Of a stretch of DNA of 64,000 nucleotides, positions 23,401 to 33,466 are shown piece by piece (position 1 is the first letter of the stretch; the number at the start of each line of letters is the position of its first letter). A program made the position numbers and the translations under genes. The stretch spans positions 8,494,001 through 8,558,000 of the forward strand of contig NC_091051.1 in NCBI RefSeq assembly GCF_963966145.1. The letters run 5' to 3'. The notes beneath the pieces are model-generated. The model was not told where the DNA came from and did no database searches. It saw nothing but the letters and a program-made list of their open reading frames with translations. Origin of the DNA: Tenebrio molitor. Lineage: Eukaryota; Arthropoda; Insecta; Coleoptera; Tenebrionidae.

Positions 23401-26400
23401 GATGAATAATATCCCTAAAAAGCCCCCGTTTACCAGCGCTCTGCGGGGATAACTCGAACTATACTTTTGAACAGGTCGTGGTGTGAAGAATTAAATAATC
23501 TATTTAGATCAAAAATAAGACAAAAGAAATACAAAGAGTAGACACATAAGAAAGATTAAAGTACACAGTTGACAATTTTGTTTTTTTTTTAATTTTGAGT
23601 ACCGCTTATTGTTTCCTTAGCACATAAAAAATTAAATCTCTATTTAAAGAGTCAGAACCCGTCTTCGAATTACGTCAATTTAAGTGAATATAATTTTTAC
23701 TCGTAAACGAGTGGGGTGTAAGTCATTAGGGAGTCCTCACGTTGAGTAACAGTTAAACATTGATGTTCTGACATTTGTTGTTGTTTCAGTACCTCCGCCA
23801 AAATTCTACGTTCACTTAAATCCCGTCCAAATAGTTTTCGATGTCGACAGTTGCCTGTGGCTCAATTCGTTCGGTTTAAACTTGTACCAATCGCTCATGT
23901 CATCAAAACAAGAAAGCACTCCATCTAACTACACTTACATCGACGTCAAAGTCGAGGCGATCCTGCCCAGGGTGGGTTACTGGCGTCGTAACCAGAACGA
24001 TTTGAGTTGTCGTAATACTTTCAGGTTACTTTCGAGAGCGTAATGGACTACCCAAATCAGAGAGATCGTCCGAAATCTCTGTGTTTTCAAGTTACTCGCG
24101 TCACTGTTACAAACGTGAGAAGTCTCGAGCAGTCCTCCAGAGCGGATCTGGCAAAATGCGTGGATTCGTTCCACATGGGTTCATTGTTTTTCGGATCGGA
24201 TTTTCCATCACAACCCAGTGATTTTTACGTAGTAACTCAGAAGTTTCTAGACCACATATCAACCGGTGATAACATAAGGAACGTGCCTAACCAACTCAAC
24301 GTCTCATCATTAGAAACATTAGTAAGTTGAGTGAGTGTCGACGCAGATTTGATGAACTGGAAGTTTCAGGTCGAACAGTTAAGTAGGGAGTTGTTATGGA
24401 CCGAAGCCAAAGACGTGTGGTGTGTCAGCTTGGATCCCGTTTGGGGCGACTTTTTGGGCGCCAGAGCGGTGGGTACCGCGAAACCGGTACCATTTTTGGA
24501 CGCGGTGCCCGTCACGGTGTGGTTACACACACACCTGGATCCAAATTCTACCATCAAAGTCGAAAAGACCGTGACCAACGCGGACATTCACGCCTTGGCC
24601 CACATATCAAATCTGGTCAGCGTCCAGTTGAACCATTACCAATATTTGTTTTTGTTACGTTTGGCCGAAGACGTGTCAGAGATGGTGACGGTCTTGTCCG
24701 TCGATTCTAGTAGGATTTTGAAAGTAATTTTAAAGCTTGTGGAGAATTTGTGTTGGCAACGTGAGTCGTAGGTCGAGAGCAGCGGGTCCATAGCTGTCGG
24801 TGCTCTGCTTCCTCAGCTCGAGGTGACATTCGTGATGCCGTCGCAGTGTCCGGGAAAGGAGTCTTCGGGGGGTGACGTGGAGTCCTTCGTCCCCGACTCT
24901 TCGAGCATAGCTGACGATGCCGTCGTCGGCGTCGGTTCGACCGGGACGGTTTGGCAGACGAGCACGCTGTCGATGACTCAGCAAGACGGATTCAAAAAGA
25001 CGATGGCGAACGGTGCCGGAACCCAGCTGGAGTTGTCCCCGAGTTATTCCATGGACTTTCCGCAGGGCAGTCCAGAGATCAAGTCGATGGCGAAGAGCGC
25101 CAACCCACAAACTTTCCAGAACATGAACCTGCAGAACAATCTGAATGCAGGTGGGTCGTGTCGTTCTGTTGTTCGATTCGTGTTTGTCACAGTTTTCGAT
25201 CAGGTTTCTCATCGATGAAGAAGGGTTTCTCCAACTGGATGTCTTCGCTGGACAGCGCTCTGAAGCCCAGTCCCGACGACGCTAGCGACACCGCGTCCAT
25301 AAGAAGCGACGCTTCGAGCGATTCGGAGAATTACGTCATGATCAGTATGGAAACGTCCGACCCCGCGATCTCGGATCTCATGTTTAGCGTCAAGGAGTTC
25401 TCGCAGGAGGCCACGGCACCAGTCGAGATGGCCAGCGAAGTGATGGAAGACGAGAGCACGATTACCACCACCAGCGATCACTCTCTGACCAGCAGTTGCC
25501 GACGCAAGGATTTGGTAAGTGCTGATTGGACGAAACTTAAAAATGACTCTGGGGGCCTCTGAAGATTTCAGTTTCCACGTTCAAGATGAACAAAGTGGAG
25601 TTTCTGCAACAGTCGATGGGCTACTCGTCTTCCATTAAAATTCAAGTGGGAAACATCAACTGCGAGGACTGCAGTTCGATACCGTGGGACGAATTTCAGG
25701 TAATTTTCGCTCGTGTGCGCTCTTTTCCATTGGCTATTTCTCATTTTGAATGTTTCAATAAGACATAACTATTGTAAATTTTGGTGATAATTGCGAATTT
25801 TTCGACACACAAAAAATACCGATAGGATTATCAGTCACACATTTGTACAAAAGGACTTGATCACATGAAAGTTCTTATATTTTCTTTTTGCATGCATCTG
25901 AATGTTGTGTGTGGCACAGGCTAAAATGAAGGTATTGAAACAATTTACAGTCATTCGCATCTTGACGTGCACGTGATTTGTTCTAGATTAGTTGTAGAAT
26001 TCTACTAGAAACGCATATGTTGTTCTCTTGGGGGTCTTCGCTATTTAGACAAACGTTTAGAATTCGTGTATAATGCAAATGTGGTTTCAAGTGTTCTCGT
26101 TGTTTGGCAGAGATTTTGAGGAAGCAACTTTTACACATAGTTACGGCGGTGTATTCTAAAGTTTCCTGCGCATTTAAATCTACAAATTTTCAGAATCACT
26201 CTCGGTGCTTATTTCCTTTTAAATTTATTTATTACACATTAATTTTGTCAAATAATCGATTTCTTAAGGACGTATTCTAGCCTATTAGATTTTTTTTTCT
26301 AATGGTATTGTGTAGTTTGAGTGATGCCCGCAGAGCACTAATAAACGGGCGCTTTTTGGGGATATTATTCATCTTAAGTTTTTGTCACTGAAATTTTTTC

Positions 26401-28209
26401 TTGTTTAAATGACATTTTGAATTTGAAGTCAAAAAACTTCTTGTTTTTGCTGCTTTGAAATTAATTTTGTCAATTTTCTTCCTTATTGTTCGTTGTTTTT
26501 CTGTTTAGTGGTGTTATTGTTCTTTGTTATATTGCGTATTGATATTATTTTTAGTGAAGCGCCCTCATCGGCGGATATTGGCTTTTTCTCGGAAACATTT
26601 TCATAATGCATTTTTAATGAAAAGAACAGGCTTGTTATAACACAGAGGTCGTAATTCTTCTATTGCAGAGTAGTAAAACTAACAACAATGCACTAGACAT
26701 CAACATAACCTAATTCAACAGCTTTACTTGCTACCAAATTAAATGCAAAATTTCCATGGACTCCCATTATGCCAAAACAACGGGAATGCATTTTACAATT
26801 ATGTAATTGAATCTTAAAGTATTACACAAAACCTGTCGGTTTTATTATGTCCATCATGTCAAGAATAATATGGAAATGTTGGATAATTAAGATGAGAAAA
26901 TAGCTTTTGAATTGAGTGAAAATAATATTGAATAATCCGAACGAAAATGAAAATAATGGATTTATAAGTGTACGTAAAAAAATCATCAGTTTTTTCTTTG
27001 AAACAAACTTTTTCCCGTTTTCATTTCAGAATAGAGGATTACTATTAAAATAAATGAAGACATCCAAAATGGTGGTTTTGTTTAGTAATAATAAAATAAG
27101 TACCAACAAAACAATGATTATCGTCCATTTGAGTATATAACCCTTCTTTTCGAAAAGTAACCACTTTTGCATTATGTAAATACAGGAAGGTAGCGAAAAC
27201 CCATGATACTATCATGTTACAAATTCTGTTGTGTTGTGTGAAAGGGTAAGACTTCACCAATCTCAACACAATTTCTTTTTTTCTTTCACCATTGATCACC
27301 CGTCACTACTTGTACTTGTCAACCTTCGGTGTATGGTGGGGTTGTCTACTCTGACACCATTAGACGCACTCTTATTACATACGTAGACCATACCTATTAT
27401 AGTGTGCATACAGTAGTTTTTGTGAACTTGCCTAGCTTTCGCGCATCTAATTTCGTCTCTTGTTGCTTTAGAGCAAGTTTAACTCCCGAGCTCGAGCATG
27501 GACTGACAATCCTTCCGACCACACGACATCACCCAAAGTTAAATTACGACTGGATCACACTCTGACGTTACCCAGTTCTAGATCACTGATGCAATTAGAT
27601 CTTAGAGACAGAGATAAATTGAAAAAGCTGTTTAAAGATCTGCTGACGATCAAAGTTGCCGATCTATATCTAGATTTATCGATGAGTACGGTCACAGGTT
27701 TAGCAGATTTGGCCGAAGACGAGATCATCCCGATACCAGTACCGATGCAAATATCTTTGGATAACGTCCAGTTGCACCTGAACGAGGATCGCCCCCCAGT
27801 TAATATAACTTCACCAGGACCGATTCCCATAGATTTGAACATAACCCAGATGTACATAATGCGTTCGGAAGATGGCGTCTTCAACATTTTGCCGAACAAG
27901 CCGAATCAAATGTCGTCGACGTCTTCGATTGCGTCTGATCAAGAGCAAGGGACGTCAAAACTTCACCGGCAATTAACTTCCGATAACGAAGAGTTGAGGA
28001 GGCGTCTGACGGCTTTCGAGAGAGTTTCCGAAGAAAATCGATCGTTGAGAAAAGCGGAAGAAGAGACCAGTGTGTTGAGGTCTTGCTTGGCGTCGGCTCA
28101 AGACGAGGTGTCGCGACTTCTCGAAGAAAAGAAAAAATTGCTAGAAGAAATAAAGCAGTTGAAGAATCAAGTCAGTTCAACCAACCGACAGTGGATCAGT
28201 AAGAGATAG
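20445..28209 (+). CDS. BLTP3: Bridge-like lipid transfer protein 3 (UHRF1BP1/UHRF1BP1L, SHIP164 family)
   Basis: This family forms rod-shaped, groove-bearing lipid-transfer proteins of the VPS13/chorein superfamily acting in endosome traffic. Exons: 20445-20488, 20548-20749, 20798-20989, 21040-21265, 21317-21888, 21941-22030, 22079-22156, 22212-22437, 22494-22529, 22670-22762, 23790-23971, 24025-24321, 24370-24723, 24772-25150, 25204-25514, 25565-25699, 27472-28209; 4155 bases, 1384 residues. The N-terminus is chorein-like (residues 1-110: NQLLKHLSRFTKNLSADKIN, LELNENVLTDLLELP). Further family blocks are RIVIILDDLLWVLTDSQLKA and HWPKYNDVAVPHTMWQEQAL. The C-terminal 65 or so residues form a coiled coil (ELRRRLTAFERV to EEIKQLKNQV). 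An in-frame TGA at 24328 falls inside a 48-base intron (24322-24369), so it is not a nonsense mutation. Two long introns (22763-23789, 25700-27471) each carry a hAT-like MITE. Confidence 0.92.
23127..23480 (-). mobile_element. hAT-like MITE, copy 2, with 8-bp target duplication (BLTP3 intron)
   Basis: 354 bp, reversed relative to the other copies. It begins CACGACCTGCTGTATTATAA and ends GAACAGGTCGTG, so the terminal inverted repeat is CACGACCTG. It is flanked by GTGTGAAG on the left (23119-23126) and right (23481-23488), a perfect 8-bp duplication. Eight-base duplications with CA...TG ends are the hallmark of hAT elements. There is no coding capacity. This is the most complete copy in the window. 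Confidence 0.85.
25700..27471 (+). other. 1.8-kb last intron of BLTP3
   Basis: Donor GAATTTCAG/GTAATT at 25700, acceptor TTGCTTTAG ending at 27471, phase 0. Apart from the MITE at 26310-26652 it shows only AT-rich sequence. Open frames at 27045-27299 (minus) and the first half of 27329-27565 are not protein-like. Confidence 0.7.
26310..26652 (+). mobile_element. hAT-like MITE, copy 3 (BLTP3 intron)
   Basis: Homologous to copy 2 from GTGTAGTTTGAGTGATGCCC to the right end (AATGAAAAGAACAGGCTTGT, then AGAGGTCGT). The left terminal repeat is lost, so the copy is 5'-truncated. Internal blocks GATATTATTCATCTTAAG, GACATTTTGAATTTGAAGTC and TGTTCTTTGTTATATTGCG are well kept. It lies in the 1.8-kb intron before the last BLTP3 exon, in the same orientation as the gene. 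Confidence 0.75.
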
Positions 28210-29211
28210 CAATGCTGTTTTGACTGTACAAACTGCTGCTCCAATGTTAAAAAGACATAGTGGTAGTTTAGTCAGTCTCGTTTATTCAAGTAGATGCAGT
28301 TTATGTGGAAAAGTAGCCGTTTCGCCATTCTTAGTGCTTATTTATCAAAGTTATGTAAGGCTTCATTCAAGTGGAATCTGATTGGTGTTTTCAATGGTAA
28401 TGCCAATGGATATGTATTCAAACTTGTTTTTGGCACAGTTTGGATTAGCCCGTGTCAAGGTACACTACTTACTTTCGATTTAACAACAAAGTAAGATCAT
28501 GTTAACGAGTCTTAACGAATGACGGCACGTACTGAGGTTCTCGACAGTTTCATGGTCTGAGATTACAAATTTAATAAATTTTAAATTGTTGCAATAAGTT
28601 ATGTAAATATAAAGCGTCAAGAGTTGATATTTTAAGTTCAGATTTTATTAAAAAAATATATTATTTGCGCTGTGAAATACTTTTAAATAAAGTAATCTGC
28701 TGTATATTATTGGTTGAATAGGTGTAAATATTTCCTAGGTAAAGTTGGCATTTAAACGTTTTGTGTATGTGTATATAAATTTGCTTAAGAATGACAATGC
28801 CAAAGAATGTTTGAATATTAATGTATTATCTTCACTGATACATTTCTTCCATCCACATGACTTTTATTAGAATTTTTGTAGGTCAACAATTCATGATAAT
28901 TATAACTCTATTCACGTTAGACTGGGTTCATTGTTGCAGGAATATGTTAAGACGAAATTTCTTATTAGTGAATTTTTTAACTAGATTTTAGTATGATTTA
29001 TATTTTTTTCCTTTTTACTGGACGTGTTTCTAGTTAGTACTTATTGAATTTTACCTATGTTATTACATTTTTTTTTTATATACAATTATAAATGCAATGT
29101 TTCAATAAATTGTTTTTCGCATGAAATCGTGATTATTTACCACAAAAAAGTGGCAAAGTTAATTTATTTAAAAAATATATAACATAAATACTCTAAAGAC
29201 AGTAAACTTCC
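28210..29211. other. Shared 3' region of convergent BLTP3 and Dpy-30
   Basis: No coding exon seen; the frame at 28294-28494 is not conserved-looking. Plus-strand AATAAA candidates for BLTP3 are at 28573 and 29104. The Dpy-30 signal (TTTATT on the plus strand) is at 29163. If the distal BLTP3 site is used, the two transcripts end within about 100 bases of each other or overlap. Confidence 0.5.
29163..29168 (-). terminator. Poly(A) signal of Dpy-30
   Basis: AATAAA on the minus strand (TTTATT on plus), 44 bases downstream of the Dpy-30 stop codon. Confidence 0.5.
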
Positions 29212-29451
29212 TTAACTTTTATTCTCAGCTTCAGGTGGTGGTGAATTTTCAGGCCCTTGTTCGTATGTCGATTTATGTTTAAGTAAATACGCTGCTAAAG
29301 CAGATATCGGTTCTGGTGGACGTTCTTTGGCTAAATGCGACAGCGCTTGCATCAAAATTGGCACCACAGTTTGATCCAAGTATTGTCGGGTAGGTAGAGA
29401 ACCCAGATCCACTCGACTTTTCTTCGGCTGCGAGTCTTGACCACCTTCCAT
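29212..29451 (-). CDS. Dpy-30: Dpy-30 subunit of COMPASS/MLL histone methyltransferase complexes
   Basis: A small core subunit that dimerises and binds Ash2 in SET1/MLL H3K4 methyltransferase complexes. The 79-residue product carries the Dpy-30 motif at residues 26-66 (RQYLDQTVVPILMQALSHLA, KERPPEPISALAAYLLKHK), preceded by a short acidic and basic tail. The exon starts just upstream of the ATG at a good acceptor (TTGTTTCAG, 29454 onward), so a non-coding 5' exon is likely. An extension through this acceptor in the open frame is possible but not favoured. Length is close to human DPY30 (99 residues). It is head to head with UMPS, 844 bases apart, and convergent with BLTP3. Confidence 0.93.
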   Translation of the reverse strand: MEGGQDSQPKKSRVDLGSLPTRQYLDQTVVPILMQALSHLAKERPPEPISALAAYLLKHKSTYEQGPENSPPPEAENKS

Positions 29452-30295
29452 AACTGAAACAACGGTCACACAAAGGCTTAATTACTACAACTTCTGACAT
29501 AAATTCGATGCAAATTGCGAAAAATAAATTGTTTCACATAACCTCAAATTACCTTTTCAAGTTCAAACTTCTTTAAAAGAGGATAAAAACGATGCGAAAT
29601 TAATGAACTTTTTAATAATGCAAAATTACTTAATTTCAATATAAAGTTGACGAGGAAGATGACGCTTGTACACAATTAAAAAATTCAATTTATTTTATTT
29701 ACATTTGAAAAGAAATAAAAAGCTTGTTCGGCACTTTTCGGTAAACTTCGGACGGCGCCAATTTTAAATCTAAAATAACAAAAACAAAAAAAAACATTAA
29801 CAGATGTTTAATGTTATTTCGTTTTTCCACTCGGTAAAAATTCACTTCTTTCTTATTTCATAATTTTAGTCTTTTTTTCAATATCAAATTATTTAAATAA
29901 GACTAAATGAATCTAACAGCAGCAAAGCAAGCTTGAAGATAACTGTAAAAAAGTACAGTTGTGAGTGTTGTGACGAACCATCACAAGCAGCGTAATATCT
30001 TAACATTTAAAAATTCAGAAAATTCAGGAAAAGAACAGGTCTAAATTTTTGAAATTAGCGCTCTGATATTTGGATCCTCTTTCTGAAACCACGTGTTTGT
30101 AGTTTGTACACGTTTCCGGTTCCGCTCCGGGCTCCGTTGAATTCCAATTCCAAACAAGCAATAAGCGTGTTCTGTGCAATAAGCCAATAAGCAATAGAGT
30201 TTGCACTTTTGCCAATAGTATATTAATCTAACGTGTGCACGCTTTAACTAAAATATTTTCTTTCATTTTTACCATTTGTTTTTAAATCAGATATC
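29452..30295. other. Divergent promoter region of Dpy-30 and UMPS
   Basis: This 844-bp gap separates two oppositely directed start codons. It should hold both promoters and 5' UTR exons. An acceptor-like TTTTTAAATCAG ends at 30290, six bases before the UMPS ATG, suggesting a spliced UMPS leader. No coding sequence was recognised; the frame at 30024-30215 is unlike any protein I know. Confidence 0.5.
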
Positions 30296-31823
30296 ATGGG
30301 CAATGAGAAATTAAAATTGTTTGCTGTTGAGTTATTCAAGATTAACGCCATAAAGTTCGGCGAATTTAAAACAAAAGTTGGTTTAATGACTCCGGTATAT
30401 TGCGATTTGAGGGTAATAGTAAGTTACCCTAAGTTACTGGTGAGTATAATAAAATTATTTACTTCTGAATGATAATAGAATTGTGTTTTTAATAACAGGA
30501 GACTCTCTCAGATCTTATTGTGGAACATTTGAAAAAGTTGAATAAAGTTGATATAGTGTGTGGTGTTCCATATACTGCTCTCCCTATAGCCACAGTTGTT
30601 TCAATAAAAACATCCATACCTATGGTAATGAGGAGAAAAGAAGCAAAAGACTATGGCACTAAAAAGTTAATTGAAGGTCACTTTAATGAAGGTGATATTT
30701 GTCTGATTGTTGAAGATGTGGTCACATCAGGAAGCAGTATTCTTGAAACAGTTAGAGATCTGAAAAATTCTGGTATTAAATGCAGTGATGCTATAGTCTT
30801 ATTAAATAGGGAACAGGGAGGTTCCCAACTGTTGAGCAATAATGGCATAAAAATGCATGCCTTGTTGAATTTAACAGAATTGATGCAGTATTTGAGAGAA
30901 GCTAATTGTGTTACTGATGCTGTTGTTGATAAAGTTAAAACTTACTTAAGTAACACTCAAGTAGATCCAAATGTGTTAAATCTAAAAGAAGGTAAACATT
31001 TTGATTTACCTGTGTATTGCATTATTATTGTTTTAAATTTGTAGATAGATTGAAATTGGCATTTAGTGCCCGTGCTAAATTTGTACAAAATCCAATAAGT
31101 AAAAAGCTCTTTGAAATTATGTCCACCAAGAAGACAACTTTATGTGTGGCAGCAGATATAACATCAGCAACAGATCTGCTAAACTTGGCAGAACAAGTTG
31201 GTCCCCACATATGTTTAATGAAAACTCATATAGACATTGTTGAAGATTTTCACCCAAATGTTATCAATCACCTGAAAGAAATAGCAAACCGTCACAATTT
31301 CTTCCTGTTTGAAGATAAAAAATTTGGAGATATTGGAAAAACAGTACAGTTACAATACAGCAAAAGTATCTTTCAGATTTCATCATGGGCCAATCTGGTA
31401 ACTGCTCATTCTCTTTTGGGAAAGGGTGTTTTAGAAGGTATCAAAGCAGGTGATGGGCTAAAAGAAAGAGGTGTTTTTCTGTTGGCTGAAACTAGTTCAG
31501 CTGAAAGTCTAATAGATCAGAATTATGTTCAGTCTACTATAAAATTAGCAAAACAGTACAGTGACATTGTGATAGGAATTGTGTGCCAGAGTCCACTTTT
31601 TAGAGATGAACCGGGTTTAATACAGCTTACACCTGGTTGTCATTTAGAGTCAGTTGGGGACACATTAGCGCAACAATATAGTAGTCCTGAAAATGTTGTG
31701 CTTACAAAAGGAGGAGATATTGCTGTTGTAGGAAGAGGAATAACCAAAGCTGCAGATCGATCAGCTGAGGCAAAAAAGTACAAAGAGTTACTTTGGGCAG
31801 CTTATGAAAAAAGAATTAATTAA
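30296..31823 (+). CDS. UMPS: Uridine 5'-monophosphate synthase (OPRT + OMP decarboxylase)
   Basis: A bifunctional enzyme for the last two steps of pyrimidine synthesis: orotate plus PRPP to OMP, then OMP to UMP (Drosophila rudimentary-like). Exons: 30296-30439, 30499-30991, 31045-31823; 1416 bases, 471 residues. The N-terminal orotate phosphoribosyltransferase domain has the PRPP loop IVEDVVTSGSSILETV and RRKEAKDYGTKKLIEG. The C-terminal decarboxylase has the catalytic lysine motif FEDKKFGDIGKTVQ, VCVAADIT-like TLCVAADITS, and the phosphate-binding GGDIAVVGRGIT near the end. Both domains look intact. The poly(A) signal AATAAA is at 31881, 58 bases after the stop. Confidence 0.97.
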
Positions 31824-32668
31824 GTAGTTGTTAAATTGTGTAACTTGTCAACATTCCTATTTTTGTAAGATTTGTTATTCAATAAAAAGTTTATTTTAGT
31901 ATAGCTTAAAATGCACTCAGGTTAATTTTCCAACAAACAGTTCTTTTTTATCCAGTTTTACATAAATTCTCATTTTTTATTTAATTACAGTATATTATGT
32001 ACTAAAAAGCTGATTTTTTTTCGTATTTTCGTATGTACTATCATAACCATGGAATATGTAATAATTTGTTCACATGGAATCATCATTTCTACTCAGAAGT
32101 ACATTACAACGATTCACTTTATCAAATTATCTTTTCGTAACTTCTTTCTGTGTTATAAATCTACATTTTTCTTTGTACTATTACGCAATAACTCAGCAAT
32201 GTATGACCCAGTTCCTAAAGTTGTTTGTTTTCAATTAATTAACTAATTGATGAAAGAAACTTTGCAAATATTACTTATAAAAAAAAAGTCACATGCGTCT
32301 CCACATTCTAAGCATGCGCAGATAAATAAAAATCTTGTAGAGCATAGCATTTCGAACAGGCATTCTCATCTCAAATCGTAGTACGTTCACGTACCGTGAA
32401 GAAGAGTACGCAAAATTTTGTATAAAGTGCAAGTCGGTTTTCAAGAAAACTAGACAACTAAATCATTTCGCAATTGTACCACAATGTTTACAATTTTGTT
32501 GCTGCACGTATGGTAGTACTTCACGTTTTCAAATGAGTATCAGGTGGTACTGCATTAAAAATATTGTGAACTACTGGTCGAAATCGATCTTATAGTCTTG
32601 ATCAATTTGTTATAACACATTAATTGGAACGTTACTTTTTTTAATATTAGATATACATATCTACTATT
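31824..32668. other. Spacer between UMPS and the GM2A-like gene
   Basis: UMPS 3' UTR at the left, then AT-rich DNA. A GCATGCGCA sequence (32311-32319) resembles an NRF1/Ewg site about 350 bases before the next start codon. No coding exon is evident; the frame at 32049-32246 is Phe/Ile-rich and unconvincing. Confidence 0.5.
31881..31886 (+). terminator. Poly(A) signal of UMPS
   Basis: AATAAA shortly after the stop codon, followed by a T-rich tract. Confidence 0.6.
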
Positions 32669-33423
32669 ATGTTAAAATTAGAAATGAAATTCTATTTGTT
32701 TATTCAGTTTTTACTGATTTTCCTGTTACATGTGAGTGCTAGAATAGGGAATTTCGTAAGTACTTATTTATCAATTTATACAAATATATGCTAACTCCGT
32801 TTTGATAGGAATCAATTCAAATAAAAAATTTACGTTTATCAAAATGTAATAGTGGGGACTATTCGGTAATGGTTTATAATGTGTCACTTCAGCTTGGAAC
32901 TAAGTCACGTAATATTAAAGTCAGTGGTTCGCTTTCCACCGAAGTCGATCTAATTGGTCCCGTTAAGGTATTAATAAGATTCAAATTACGATCGATTGTG
33001 TCATTTAGTTTTTTCTAGGCATCTGTATCGTTAAAAAGGTCTGTCTGGGGTATATGGATCCCCGTCCCTTGCACAAAAAAACTCGGTTCATGCACTTATA
33101 ATAACTTATGCGACTACGGATATCCGCAAAATAAAACATGTCCCGAGGTTTTTTTAAAAAATAATGTTCCTTGCCGTTGTCCTCTATTAAAAGTAAGCGG
33201 CAGCTCCTGTAATCATTGTTTTATTTCATGCGATTGATTTTAGGGGAATTACACAATTATGCCAACGTTTGACATGCCGACAAAGGAATCTTCCATGTTA
33301 ACAGGAACGTATTCAGGGAAAATAGTAACGACGCAAAATGGTGTACTTCTTTCTTGTTACAATATAGATTTTATTTTGTACGATAGTTACAACACAAATA
33401 TGTATTCCGTGATACATGTGTAA
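32669..33423 (+). CDS. Secreted GM2-activator-like (ML/GM2A fold) protein
   Basis: Exons: 32669-32755, 32809-32967, 33019-33192, 33244-33423; 199 residues. A second in-frame ATG at 32684 gives a cleaner signal peptide (MKFYLFIQFLLIFLLHVSA) and may be the real start. The mature part has eight cysteines in a GM2A-like pattern: LRLSKCNSG, VPCTKKLGSCTYNNLCDYG, KTCPEVFLKNNVPCRCPL, GNYTI and LLSCYNIDF. GM2A presents glycolipids to lysosomal hydrolases. In insects, related small secreted proteins are mostly uncharacterised lipid binders, so the ligand here is unknown. N-glycosylation sequons (NVS, NKT, NYT) are present. Its stop lies only 43 bases from the stop of NAT10 on the other strand. Confidence 0.8.
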
Positions 33424-33440
33424 CTATTATAATTTTTTTT

Positions 33441-33446
33441 AATAAA
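33441..33446 (+). terminator. Poly(A) signal of the GM2A-like gene
   Basis: AATAAA 18 bases after the stop. It lies between the two convergent stop codons, so the cleavage site must fall within or beside the NAT10 last exon. Confidence 0.6.
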
Positions 33447-33466
33447 AAACAACCAAATTCGCTCAA

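Noticed and set aside
24328..24330. In-frame TGA splitting BLTP3 into two proteins or implying stop readthrough
   Set aside because: It lies within a 48-base intron with consensus donor GTAAGT and acceptor TTTCAG.
24730..25212. Minus-strand frame of 160 residues over BLTP3 exons
   Set aside because: It overlaps confirmed BLTP3 coding exons and spans their introns; its composition is not protein-like.
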